Positions 1 to 7,026 of a stretch of 28,053 nt of DNA are shown piece after piece. Positions within the stretch are counted from its first letter, which is position 1, and every line of letters starts with the position of its first letter. The position numbers and the translations under genes were made by a program. Origin of the DNA: a virus; the IMG/VR virus record IMGVR_UViG_3300021960_000386, positions 1 through 28,053 of that record, one strand, 5' to 3'. The notes beneath the pieces were generated by a model. The model saw nothing but the letters and a program-made list of their open reading frames with translations, had not been told where the DNA came from and did not search any database.

Positions 1-1363
1 TAATAATCTTATGACTATTAACATCAACATCGCCTGTGCCGTTAGGGTCTAATACTAAATCACCGTTTGAGTTTGTTGTTGAAACTGTGTTGCCATCAAT
101 TGTAATGTTATCTACATCTAAAGAAGTAATACCATTTAAATCAGTTTGAGTTGCGCCTAATGATACACTATCAGAACCAATTGTGATTGATGAATTTGCT
201 AAGTGAACATTATCTACTGAACCGTCTGTAATATGTTCTGAGTCAATAGCGTCATCAGCAATCTTAGCACCAGTTATTGCATCACCAGCTATCTTTGCAC
301 TTGAAACAGAACCATCAACTAACTGAGAAGCATTAATAGTTTTGTTTGTAAGTGTTTCTGTACCAGCTAGAGTAGCAAATGAACCGTCTTGTAATGCTGT
401 ATTAAATTCAGCAGTTGTACCAGTTAATGTGCCTTCACCTAAATCTAAAGTTAATGTGTTAGATGCACTATCAATAGTTTTGTTTGTTAGTGTATCTGTT
501 GAATCTTCTGTTACAACATTTGAATCTAAGTTTACAGAAATCGTGTCACCAGTTACGGCAGTAGTAATACCAGAACCACCTGTAATTTTAAGTGTGTCTG
601 ATAATAAATTTATTGTTGCCGCTGTTGATGATTCGTCAACGATAGTTAAAGTAGTTGCAACACTAGCTGAACCGGCTGCTGTTAATCTACCTTGTTGGTC
701 TACTGTAAAGGTTGGTATAGATGTAGCAGAACCGTAAGAACCTGGAGTTACTGCTGTGTCATCTAAGTCAATTGAAATTTCATTATCTGTAACACTTGTT
801 GTAATACCTGTGTCACCTGAGAATGTAATTGTTTCACCAGTCGATACAGAATCATTTGAACCAGTATCAGCAGCTATAGAGAGAGTTTGTGTTACTGTTC
901 CAAAAGATAAGTTTCCTGAACCGTCTGTTTGTAAAAATTGACCAGAAGAACCATCGCCGTCTGGAAGAACAAATGTTGTTGTGCTTGTTACTGCATTAGG
1001 AGCTTTTAACGCAATGTAATTTGAACCGTTATTTGTTCCTTCATTTAATTTTACTGAACCGCCAACAGTTGTTGAGTTACCTATATTGAGAGTATCAATT
1101 GCTAGGTTACTATCAACTGTTAATGCTGAATTTGCTGTGAGTGTACCATCTACATGGTCTAGTTTATCTACGAAATATTGGCCACCTATTACTGTGACAT
1201 TGTTTGCAAAACCATCACCGCCGACACCACCTTCACCAATAAACAGTCTATCACCGTTATTGCCTTGGGTACCTGTTCCATATGTATAAGCAAATTCACC
1301 GAGGTATAGGTCTGACGGAGCTGAAGTATTTGCACTTCTTTTAATTTGAATAATTGTTGACAT
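1..1363 (-). CDS. Long fibre-like virion protein, N-terminal 454 codons (partial, runs off left edge)
   Basis: An open frame runs from an ATG at 1361-1363 to the window edge without a stop, so it is at least 454 residues. The start has AGGAG 9 nt upstream, overlapping the stop of the 90-aa gene. The N-terminus [20 protein letters not shown], then LGEFAYTYG and RLFIGEGG, is the typical opening of marine T4-like fibre proteins. After that come Thr/Ser/Ile-rich beta repeats, including two TLTNKTI motifs, an [20 protein letters not shown] segment (an alpha/turn linker common in fibres) and, near the edge, [14 protein letters not shown]. The receptor-binding end lies outside the window. Role inferred: fibre shaft. 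Confidence 0.9.
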   Translation of the reverse strand, partial: MSTIIQIKRSANTSAPSDLYLGEFAYTYGTGTQGNNGDRLFIGEGGVGGDGFANNVTVIGGQYFVDKLDHVDGTLTANSALTVDSNLAIDTLNIGNSTTVGGSVKLNEGTNNGSNYIALKAPNAVTSTTTFVLPDGDGSSGQFLQTDGSGNLSFGTVTQTLSIAADTGSNDSVSTGETITFSGDTGITTSVTDNEISIDLDDTAVTPGSYGSATSIPTFTVDQQGRLTAAGSASVATTLTIVDESSTAATINLLSDTLKITGGSGITTAVTGDTISVNLDSNVVTEDSTDTLTNKTIDSASNTLTLDLGEGTLTGTTAEFNTALQDGSFATLAGTETLTNKTINASQLVDGSVSSAKIAGDAITGAKIADDAIDSEHITDGSVDNVHLANSSITIGSDSVSLGATQTDLNGITSLDVDNITIDGNTVSTTNSNGDLVLDPNGTGDVDVNSHKII

Positions 1364-1375
1364 TTATCTTAGCTC

Positions 1376-1648
1376 CTAAAAGTTTCCGCCATTGAATATA
1401 ATTGTACCTGTATTGGTCTCAATGGTCGTTTTTGTTACAAATTTATCACTAGGTGCATCATATTGCAATAAGGCGCCATCGGTAAGTGTGCTTGAATCAA
1501 CATCTGTTAAACTTCTAAGTCTGTTAGTATTTGCTACAGCCAGATTTGTGCTCGGAACTTGTACTGAAACTTGTTGTGGTCCCGCTGAAGTTGAGGAGTT
1601 GATATTTGCTCTAACTCCACCAGTTTGATTAATAACTGCTTTAACCAT
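1376..1648 (-). CDS. Small virion/fibre-associated protein (90 aa)
   Basis: The sequence starts MVKAVINQTGGVRANINSST and has a middle NTNRLRSLTDVDSSTLTDGA followed by LLQYDAPSDKFVTKTTIETN, ending TGTIIFNGGNF. The LTDVD...DGALLQYD pattern is frequent in fibre proteins of marine T4-like phages and is related to the LIYD repeats in the adhesins of this window. GAGAGAGGA lies upstream. It is directly followed by the long fibre-like gene, whose ribosome binding site overlaps its TAG stop. It probably works with that protein in a fibre or its attachment point. Confidence 0.8.
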   Translation of the reverse strand: MVKAVINQTGGVRANINSSTSAGPQQVSVQVPSTNLAVANTNRLRSLTDVDSSTLTDGALLQYDAPSDKFVTKTTIETNTGTIIFNGGNF

Positions 1649-1671
1649 TAATGGTCCTCTCTCTTTTGTAA

Positions 1672-1679
1672 TATTTATA
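1672..1679 (-). promoter_or_regulatory. T4-late-promoter-like TATAAATA before the 90-aa gene
   Basis: A perfect TATAAATA on the minus strand lies in the 53-nt gap after the 111-aa gene, 23 nt from the ATG of the 90-aa gene. A GAGAGAGGA ribosome binding region lies between. Likely drives the 90-aa gene and the long fibre-like gene. Confidence 0.6.
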
Positions 1680-1701
1680 ACGAAAATGTATTGAGGAAAG
1701 T

Positions 1702-2037
1702 CTAAACTTTTGGATTTACAGTAATAATACCTTCAATTACTCTGGTAACTGAGCTATCGGATGTCTTTGTAATGTAAACATCATAGACATATCGTGCCGG
1801 AGCATCTAAAGCTGTTGTTTGAGTATCTGTTAAAGATAAAGAAATGACACCTGTTGTAGTGTCACTAGCAATTGTTGTGGTAATCGTTGTAGATGAAGAA
1901 GAACCGTAGGCATCTGCCATAGCCGCTGATGCTGTATAACCTGCTAAATCAACGGCATCACCGTCTGAATTTGTAACAGTTACATCTGAAGTAAATGTTG
2001 CCCCTTGGTCTATTCTAAGATTTGCTACTGCTGCCAT
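1702..2037 (-). CDS. Virion structural protein with BppU-like beta domain (111 aa)
   Basis: The protein begins AVANLRIDQGATFTSDVTVT and continues DGDAVDLAGYTASAAMADAY, with TTGVISLSLTDTQTTALDAP and RYVYDVYITKTSDSSVTRVI later. This order (dynamic QG start, DLxGYTaxaamr-type strand, and a YDVYIT-IxGxITVxP end) resembles the N-terminal Ig-like domain of phage baseplate upper proteins (BppU type) and small virion proteins of marine T4-likes. It should be a single beta-sandwich. AGAAGG lies upstream of the ATG, inside the 3' end of the overlapping 74-aa gene. Role inferred: a tail or fibre-attachment component. Confidence 0.8.
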   Translation of the reverse strand: MAAVANLRIDQGATFTSDVTVTNSDGDAVDLAGYTASAAMADAYGSSSSTTITTTIASDTTTGVISLSLTDTQTTALDAPARYVYDVYITKTSDSSVTRVIEGIITVNPKV

Positions 2038-2239
2038 TGAATTGTTTTATACCTTCTGCAATTTTTTCGTTGTAGTAATTTGTTAATACATCAATCTTTT
2101 CCAATTCAATTTCATGTCGCACTTTAGATGTTTGTAATTCTTGTCTGGCCGCAATAGTATTTCTAAGGGCTAACGGAAGAACATCTAAATCATAATCTTT
2201 TCCGTCAATAGATATAACATTCTTTGGTTGTTCACTCAT
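2015..2239 (-). CDS. Small phage protein with an N-terminal IDGKDYDLD motif (74 aa)
   Basis: The chosen start is the ATG of MSEQPKNVISIDGKDYDLDV, with AGGAGA upstream. The short beta-type motif ISIDGKDYDLDVLP is followed by a helix with coiled-coil character (NTIAARQELQTSKVRHEIEL, then NYYNEKIAEGIKQF). This layout recalls the small DUF6447-like proteins common in marine T4-like phages; I recall the pattern but could not confirm the match. The end overlaps the next gene by 23 nt in another frame, which suggests translational coupling with that structural gene. Function is unknown; a small tail or assembly protein is possible. Confidence 0.7.
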   Translation of the reverse strand: MSEQPKNVISIDGKDYDLDVLPLALRNTIAARQELQTSKVRHEIELEKIDVLTNYYNEKIAEGIKQFNGSSSKS

Positions 2240-2243
2240 AATT

Positions 2244-2249
2244 TCTCCT
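2244..2249 (-). promoter_or_regulatory. Ribosome binding site fixing the start of the 74-aa gene
   Basis: AGGAGA lies just before the ATG at 2237-2239. An upstream in-frame TTG at 2252-2254 would put this site inside the gene, so the ATG is preferred. Confidence 0.65.
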
Positions 2250-2256
2250 GTCAAAC

Positions 2257-2264
2257 TATTTATC
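2257..2264 (-). promoter_or_regulatory. GATAAATA late-promoter-like site before the 74-aa gene
   Basis: GATAAATA on the minus strand overlaps the stop of the 94-aa gene and lies 17 nt before the next ATG. An AGGAGA lies between. It is one base away from the T4 late octamer, with spacing similar to the other sites. Confidence 0.35.
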
Positions 2265-2544
2265 CGTTTTCATTCAGTCTTTTGACAACAATATCGTGTT
2301 CTTCTAAAACCCGCCAAGTGGCTCCTCTATAACTGTGTATTTGGGTACCAATATTGTCTTCACTAGGATAAGTAGATAAAACTTCATTAATATTTATTGT
2401 TAAAGGTTTGCCTAAGTAAGGTTGCACACTACTGTTTTCTAATATTGAACCATTTGTAAATGTTTTAAATATACCTTTTGATTTTGTAATTTTTAGAGTT
2501 TTTAAATTATTCAAATCCACTTTATTTTTAGTTTCTTTTTCCAT
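2260..2544 (-). CDS. Unrecognised 94-aa protein after the oxygenase array
   Basis: Not recognised. The N-terminus is Lys/Asn-rich (MEKETKNKVDLNNLKTLKIT), followed by a mixed alpha/beta pattern: GIFKTFTNGSILENSSVQPY, LTININEVLSTYPSEDN, then IHSYRGATWRVLEEHDIVVK. There are no metal-binding clusters, signal peptide or membrane segments. A strong AAGGAG lies before the ATG and overlaps the end of the preceding oxygenase gene, so it is likely expressed with that block. Its function is open. Confidence 0.75.
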   Translation of the reverse strand: MEKETKNKVDLNNLKTLKITKSKGIFKTFTNGSILENSSVQPYLGKPLTININEVLSTYPSEDNIGTQIHSYRGATWRVLEEHDIVVKRLNENG

Positions 2545-2545
2545 A

Positions 2546-3187
2546 CTATCTCCTTATTTTTAAATAGTCTATTTGAGATTTTTTTGATAATAACTCTCCC
2601 TCAATATGAAAGTTAAATGCCATAGAGTATCTATCCATATCCGATATGTTGGCTTTTATACCGTGTAATAGAGAAGACGGAAATAAAATTATCATACCAT
2701 TTTTTGGTTCTAAAGAGTACAAATTACAATTATCTATAGTCAATTCAGAAAAAGGTAAATTACAAGATACTGGAAAAATAGGCCTATGATTTGTCGGAGA
2801 CTCAAAAATTATATTACCAGATTTTTCATTTGTTCGTAAATATAATACACCACTTATTAAACTATTTGCATGAAAGTGACTTTGCCCCCAATCGCCTTTT
2901 TCATGTTTATTAACCCAACTATTTTGTAAGTACCATTCTAAATGAGTATCATCCACTTTTAAAAAGTTTTTAGTGTATAATTCTAAATTATACATAATTT
3001 CTTTTTTCAACTCTTTAAATTGTTCCTTATCTAAAATGTATTTGTCTTTTGTTAGTTTACCATTTTCAGATTCCATTAATTCATAATCAGTATTGTATAA
3101 TTCTTCTAAATTGTATTTTTCCAAATCTATAAAATTTTGAAATACTGGAGTAGGAAATAAATTATATACTTTAAATTCTCTATTCAT
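2546..3187 (-). CDS. Putative 2OG-Fe(II) oxygenase with an HxH motif (213 aa)
   Basis: It opens with the VYNLFPTPVFQNF segment typical of the TIGR02466/2OG-FeII_Oxy_5 putative oxygenases. The core has LQNSWVNKHEKGDWGQSHFH followed by ANSLISGVLYLRTNEKSGNI, then PKNGMIILFPSSLLHGIKAN and DMDRYSMAFNFHI. Metal ligands would be H104, H106 and H175, and R186 is in the 2OG-binding position. Like the 235-aa protein it has HxH rather than HxD/E, which may be normal for this subgroup. It is the last gene of the oxygenase run. The next gene starts 1 nt after its stop-side boundary, with an AAGGAG inside its 3' end. Confidence 0.85.
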   Translation of the reverse strand: MNREFKVYNLFPTPVFQNFIDLEKYNLEELYNTDYELMESENGKLTKDKYILDKEQFKELKKEIMYNLELYTKNFLKVDDTHLEWYLQNSWVNKHEKGDWGQSHFHANSLISGVLYLRTNEKSGNIIFESPTNHRPIFPVSCNLPFSELTIDNCNLYSLEPKNGMIILFPSSLLHGIKANISDMDRYSMAFNFHIEGELLSKKSQIDYLKIRR

Positions 3188-3189
3188 TT

Positions 3190-3840
3190 TTATTTACCAT
3201 CAGGTATAGAATAATAGAAATGTGTTATTGTCCATCTGCCGTGTCCGAAAGGCATTTTTTGTTTCATTTTTATAGGCGTTACGGAGTGTAAATATGGGCA
3301 AGGAAAAAATATAGCTCTATTATGTTTACAATTAACAGTCACATTTGGTTCTTTAAATACAAAATCGCCACCTATAAACTTTTTTGGTGTTTTGTAAAAC
3401 CATACTAATTGCGTCCATTGAAATGTATCATAATGGTCGTCATAATAGTCTTCTTCTTCATAATAAGAAACCATATTAGAGTTTTTATTAGAACTCTCAA
3501 AACTTCTAAAATAAGGGTCACAAAATTTTAATTCATTTTGAAATTCATTACTTCTTACTTTGTATAATGTATTTTCAATTGGAAATCTAGGATAATGTTT
3601 ATCACTATAATACTCAGAAGTATACCATCTATAAGATTTTCCTCTAGCATTACCTTCTTTATCTCTTGCGACAATAGTATCTTCAGCCCTATCAATATCT
3701 TTTAGATGAGAATATAAATTCAATTCAGACCAAATAGCCTTTTCTTCTTCTGGTGTGTACCAATTATCAACTATCAGAAAAGGAAATTTTGGATTTTCCT
3801 CGAATTTTGTAAACTTCCAATACTGTTCAATTTCTAACAT
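3190..3840 (-). CDS. 2-oxoglutarate/Fe(II) dioxygenase, prolyl-hydroxylase type (216 aa)
   Basis: Start chosen at the ATG of MLEIEQYW, which has AGGA 8 nt upstream; a TTG 18 nt earlier is less likely. The N-terminal half includes FPFLIVDNWYTPEEEKAIWS, a common opening of this family. The catalytic core has MVSYYEEEDYYDDHYDTFQW with H136-Y-D138, then VWFYKTPKKFIGGDFVFKEP, and RAIFFPCPYLHSVTPIKM with distal H185. R202 (GHGRWTITHFYYS) is later than the usual +10 position because of an inserted Lys/Met-rich loop (KMKQKMPFGHG). All triad residues are present. The gene lies 2 nt before the next oxygenase and is cytoplasmic by sequence. The substrate is unknown. Confidence 0.88.
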   Translation of the reverse strand: MLEIEQYWKFTKFEENPKFPFLIVDNWYTPEEEKAIWSELNLYSHLKDIDRAEDTIVARDKEGNARGKSYRWYTSEYYSDKHYPRFPIENTLYKVRSNEFQNELKFCDPYFRSFESSNKNSNMVSYYEEEDYYDDHYDTFQWTQLVWFYKTPKKFIGGDFVFKEPNVTVNCKHNRAIFFPCPYLHSVTPIKMKQKMPFGHGRWTITHFYYSIPDGK

Positions 3841-3848
3841 TATATTAT

Positions 3849-3852
3849 TCCT
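3849..3852 (-). promoter_or_regulatory. Ribosome binding site fixing the start of the 216-aa oxygenase
   Basis: AGGA lies 8 nt before the ATG at 3838-3840. An upstream in-frame TTG at 3856-3858 would place this AGGA inside the coding region, so the ATG is the better start. Confidence 0.6.
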
Positions 3853-3858
3853 AATCAA

Positions 3859-4707
3859 TTAATCAATAACATATTTTTTTGTACCTGAAGTATCAATTTC
3901 TTGTATTGATGTTTCGTGGTTTTTTTCAGCATTATCAATAATATCTTCATCTCTAAATGAAGCAGGCAATCCTAATAAAGGTCTTCCGTCAAACATAATA
4001 TTATATTGGCCTGATTTTTCATTATAGTGCATAAAAAGTTGAGCATGATTTAATCCCATAAAAGGTTCTCTCCAATGTTCAACAATGTCTCCTCTATAAA
4101 TTAACATATCGCCAGGTTTCATGTGAATGGGCAGACCTGCTGTATCTTTTGTACCATCTTTAGGTCCTACAAACATAGGCCAATCCCAATCTGGATATTT
4201 CTTTTCATCTACATTTGAATTGTCGTAACCTAAACACAATGTTGTCGAAATCTCACAACTTGGTCTGTCTTTATGTCTTTTTAATTCTGTGCCTGTTGTA
4301 TAAAGTCTATGATATGTGTAAGTAGGAATTAATTCTTTACCTGTTAACTCATTCATTTTTTCTAACGATATACTCAACAAAGCGTCAAAAATAGGTTCAC
4401 CGTATTTACTAAAGTCGCCAGGAGCTTGTTTATCATTAAAAGTACCCCATACATCTGCATCATATTCAACACCTTGTTCTTCAAAGAAAGCCAATCTTGT
4501 GGATTCTAACTGTACATGATGATACAATAAATTGGCCATTTCAGTTGATAAAAATTTTTCAATTTTAACCCAACCATTTTCTTCAAAAAATTTAGCTGCA
4601 GGATGTACCACAGCAGGATTTAATCCAGTTTGACCCTTTAATAAAGACATAGCATCATTTTTCTGTTCTTCAGTTAAAGCGTCCCAATTTGCAATTTTAT
4701 TTTCCAT
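3859..4707 (-). CDS. 2OG-Fe(II) oxygenase-like protein without the usual 2OG arginine (282 aa)
   Basis: The longest oxygenase in the array. A helical N-terminal region (1-70) includes HPAAKFFEENGWVKIEKFLS. The core has YHRLYTTGTELKRHKDRPSC with H145-K-D147, then EISTTLCLGYD, and IHMKPGDMLIYRGDIVEHWR with distal H211. The residue ten after H211 is H221 and the next candidate is Q223 (NHAQLFMHYN); no Arg or Lys is present there. R213 is nearby but out of register. The iron site therefore looks intact while the co-substrate pocket is atypical. The C-terminal 50 residues are polar and extra to the core. An AGGAG precedes the ATG. Confidence 0.83.
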   Translation of the reverse strand: MENKIANWDALTEEQKNDAMSLLKGQTGLNPAVVHPAAKFFEENGWVKIEKFLSTEMANLLYHHVQLESTRLAFFEEQGVEYDADVWGTFNDKQAPGDFSKYGEPIFDALLSISLEKMNELTGKELIPTYTYHRLYTTGTELKRHKDRPSCEISTTLCLGYDNSNVDEKKYPDWDWPMFVGPKDGTKDTAGLPIHMKPGDMLIYRGDIVEHWREPFMGLNHAQLFMHYNEKSGQYNIMFDGRPLLGLPASFRDEDIIDNAEKNHETSIQEIDTSGTKKYVID

Positions 4708-4719
4708 TATAACTCCTAA

Positions 4720-5496
4720 CTATTTAAATGGTTTACCTAACGCCCATAATACTAATGAATATCTTGTTCCTTTAGTAACAGGTGTAACTTGATGATATAC
4801 AAATGATGGAAATATAATAATTGAACCTTGTGGTCTAATTTCAGTACATTCATGGAATCTTTTTCCTGAAGCATGAGGACCAAAGTCAAATTTTAAATTT
4901 CCTCCTTCATATTCACCTGGTTTATTTAGATTGATTGTCATTGACAATTTTCTTACTTTACCTACGAAATTTGGATTTTCAGAATATCCCGTAGGTAATC
5001 TACCTTTTTCGTCCTTTTTATGAACGCCAGGTATAAATCTTTTATATTTACCCTCGTGGTCACTATTACCATCAGCGTGCCAGCCATAAAATTGATTTAA
5101 ACCGTATTTTGTAAATTGAAATGATTCAGCACTATCGAATTCGTAATGCCATCCTGATGATTTATTTGCTTTGTGTAGAAACGGCCAAACTAAATCGTAT
5201 AACCATTGAGGATTCATCCAGGCAATTTCACTATCTCTAATAAATGTACCTTTTTGTATATCATTTGTAGCAATGCCTTTTTCATCTCTTAATTCTTCAT
5301 ATGTAACATCAGCCATTGGCTTAGAGTTTTCATCTATATCACCTTGTTTATGATTGTACCCCATTGTAGTGGCATTGGTTTCGCCACCTTTTTGTTTTGT
5401 TTCGTTGATTATATTTTCTCCCAAGTCAATAATTTTTTGACACATTTCTGGGGTCAATGCGTTTTGAAAGAAAAAATAAGAATTTTTAAGTAACAT
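4720..5496 (-). CDS. 2-oxoglutarate/Fe(II) dioxygenase, PKHD/prolyl 4-hydroxylase type (258 aa)
   Basis: This is the most canonical oxygenase of the array. The N-terminus has FFQNALTPEMCQKIIDLGE. The catalytic fold shows FTKYGLNQFYGWHADGN with H140-A-D142, then RKLSMTINLNKPGEYEGGNL, and GSIIIFPSFVYHQVTPVTKG with distal H235 and R245 (GTRYSLVLWALG). This layout matches the prolyl 4-hydroxylase/PKHD-type hydroxylases, which hydroxylate peptidyl proline in several systems (family knowledge). Here the substrate is unknown. The ATG has AGGAGT 8 nt upstream. It lies 12 nt before the next oxygenase gene, which starts behind its own AGGAG. Confidence 0.92.
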   Translation of the reverse strand: MLLKNSYFFFQNALTPEMCQKIIDLGENIINETKQKGGETNATTMGYNHKQGDIDENSKPMADVTYEELRDEKGIATNDIQKGTFIRDSEIAWMNPQWLYDLVWPFLHKANKSSGWHYEFDSAESFQFTKYGLNQFYGWHADGNSDHEGKYKRFIPGVHKKDEKGRLPTGYSENPNFVGKVRKLSMTINLNKPGEYEGGNLKFDFGPHASGKRFHECTEIRPQGSIIIFPSFVYHQVTPVTKGTRYSLVLWALGKPFK

Positions 5497-5515
5497 TATA
5501 TAATACTCCTATCAT

Positions 5516-6223
5516 CTATTTATCTTGCTCCCACACCATAGAATAATTACCAGATATGCTAACTCTAGTATCATCTGTCCAAAATGGATTAACACTATGT
5601 TGTAAATAAGACGGGAATATAAACATTAATCTTTCATAAGGTTTAACTCTAAATTCTGAACCATGTAGTGAATTTGGAAAAGATTCACCAAAAGCAAATA
5701 TAATTTCGCCTGGATGATTTGTATTTGATATTACATACGACTTATCAAATATTCTTTGAGGCACTTTTGTAAATATAACAAAAGATATATTTCCTGTGTG
5801 GGTATGTCTTGGATTAAAATCTCCAGCTTTTTGATAATTTATCCATAGAGATTCTAATGTTAATCCGCTAGTTTTAGAATTAAGAACATTTGGGGTTAAG
5901 AACTTTTCAATATAATCTTGGCCATATTTTTCAGCTATATTATCTAAATAGTCATTAACATAAGGAGTTAATTTTTTTGATATAAACTTTGCATATTCTT
6001 TATTGTAAAAAAAACTATTACCTGTTTTCATATTGCCAGCTAAATTTCTTCTAAAATCATTTTTCTCAACATTTAATTTATCGCCTTCTTCATTTAAAGA
6101 ATTAACAATGTCTTGTGAAACTTCTGTTTGATAAATTGGAGGACCAAAAGGTTTAATAATTTTAGAACCACTTGAACAAGTTTTGTGTATAGCGTTAGTA
6201 TCAAATGTATTATTAATCATCAT
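5516..6223 (-). CDS. Putative 2OG-Fe(II) oxygenase with an HxH motif (235 aa)
   Basis: The pattern fits the putative 2OG-FeII_Oxy_5 type family: an N-terminal segment with KPFGPPIYQTEV, then LESLWINYQKAGDFNPRHTHTGNI, HPGEIIFAFGE, and YERLMFIFPSYLQHSVNPF. The metal residues would be H140, H142 and H209. R220 (DDTRVSISGNY) is in the 2OG-binding position. The normal HxD/E carboxylate is replaced by His, as in the 213-aa protein later in the array, which may alter metal chemistry. Two ATGs open the frame (MM); AAGG lies 10 nt before the first. Enzyme assignment is good at fold level and uncertain for activity. Confidence 0.8.
   Translation of the reverse strand: MMINNTFDTNAIHKTCSSGSKIIKPFGPPIYQTEVSQDIVNSLNEEGDKLNVEKNDFRRNLAGNMKTGNSFFYNKEYAKFISKKLTPYVNDYLDNIAEKYGQDYIEKFLTPNVLNSKTSGLTLESLWINYQKAGDFNPRHTHTGNISFVIFTKVPQRIFDKSYVISNTNHPGEIIFAFGESFPNSLHGSEFRVKPYERLMFIFPSYLQHSVNPFWTDDTRVSISGNYSMVWEQDK
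5517..5524 (-). promoter_or_regulatory. GATAAATA motif before the 258-aa oxygenase gene
   Basis: GATAAATA lies 20 nt before the ATG of the 258-aa gene, with AGGAGT between. It overlaps the terminal Asp-Lys-stop codons of the 235-aa gene, as at 11565-11572, so the match may be partly coding coincidence. Confidence 0.3.
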
Positions 6224-6235
6224 ATAATTTTTACC

Positions 6236-6442
6236 TTATTTTGAGTGTTTTTTCAATTCTTTTATCATATTTGTTTTAGTTAATCTTTTGTCTAATTCTA
6301 TACCGACTTTTCTACCAACCTTTTCAATTTCATTTTTTGTTTTCTTTTCTAAAGATTTGATTTGTTCTTTTGTAATTTGTTCTTTTGATTCTACAATGAA
6401 TAAGTCAGTAATGAATTTTTTAATTTTATTAATTAGTTTCAT
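6236..6442 (-). CDS. Small basic helical protein inside the oxygenase array (68 aa)
   Basis: Not recognised. The first 16 residues (MKLINKIKKFITDLFI) form an amphipathic, Lys- and Ile-rich helix that could lie on a membrane. The rest is a highly charged helix (EQITKEQIKSLEKKTKNEIE) with coiled-coil character and a basic tail. It has a strong AAGGAG upstream of its ATG and is the only non-oxygenase gene in this block. It has no Cys, no His cluster and no enzymatic motif. It could be an adaptor or a small membrane-associated phage protein; nothing in the sequence decides. Confidence 0.7.
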   Translation of the reverse strand: MKLINKIKKFITDLFIVESKEQITKEQIKSLEKKTKNEIEKVGRKVGIELDKRLTKTNMIKELKKHSK

Positions 6443-6458
6443 AATTTTCTCCTTATAA

Positions 6459-7025
6459 TTATTTATTAGACTTTTTAAAGTTAATCCATCCTGTAATTAT
6501 CATCTTTTCATGTGTATCTGATATAATACCTCTATGTAAATGTGTAAACCCAGCTGGCCATATTATAGTATCGCCCTTAATACACTCAGTTGTTACATTT
6601 TGGTTTGGAAAATAAGTTCCTGCATTAGGAGTATTTGTTAAATAAGTCATAAAAACTAATTCTCTACTTCTAGTTTCAAATTCCATTCTCTCAGAATGTA
6701 ATTTTTTAAAGCCACCACCAATTGGATATTTTTGAATGTTTGTGCCTTCTAATATACTCAATGGACCATACTTACCTGCATCTGTTGGAATGTGTTTTTT
6801 CAAATACATTTTTGTCATTGCATATAAATTTGTATAATATTGTTGTATATATTTTTGTTCGTCAAACTCTATTCGTATTTCTTTTGATACTTTAGTATTG
6901 GTATCAACCTTTTGGTCTGAACTTATACAACCATCTATAGCATTACTTTCATTTTTTTGATATAAGTCAATAATTTCATCACACACACTCAAAGGCATTT
7001 CATATTTTTCAATAAATGTTTCCAT
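6459..7025 (-). CDS. 2-oxoglutarate/Fe(II) dioxygenase with an HxE motif (188 aa)
   Basis: The core reads FKKLHSERMEFETRSRELVF, then YLTNTPNAGTYFP and GDTIIWPAGFTHLHRG. H110-S-E112 replaces the usual HxD; Glu is an accepted variant in this superfamily. The distal His is H162 or H164. K174 (HEKMIITGW) is where the 2OG-binding Arg normally lies; Lys fills this role in animal collagen prolyl 4-hydroxylase (established). Length is typical of a minimal single-domain enzyme. It starts 1 nt after the previous stop (TAACATG), so the first two oxygenases are probably co-translated. The substrate is unknown, though the fold assignment is fairly secure. Confidence 0.82.
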   Translation of the reverse strand: METFIEKYEMPLSVCDEIIDLYQKNESNAIDGCISSDQKVDTNTKVSKEIRIEFDEQKYIQQYYTNLYAMTKMYLKKHIPTDAGKYGPLSILEGTNIQKYPIGGGFKKLHSERMEFETRSRELVFMTYLTNTPNAGTYFPNQNVTTECIKGDTIIWPAGFTHLHRGIISDTHEKMIITGWINFKKSNK

Positions 7026-7026
7026 G

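Noticed and set aside
342-1289. Three open frames on the plus strand near the left edge
   Set aside because: They lie opposite the long open fibre-like frame on the minus strand, which has a proper ribosome binding site and clear fibre motifs.
3190-3858. TTG start giving a 222-aa form of the oxygenase
   Set aside because: The AGGA ribosome binding site lies between the TTG and the ATG, so the ATG at 3838-3840 is preferred.
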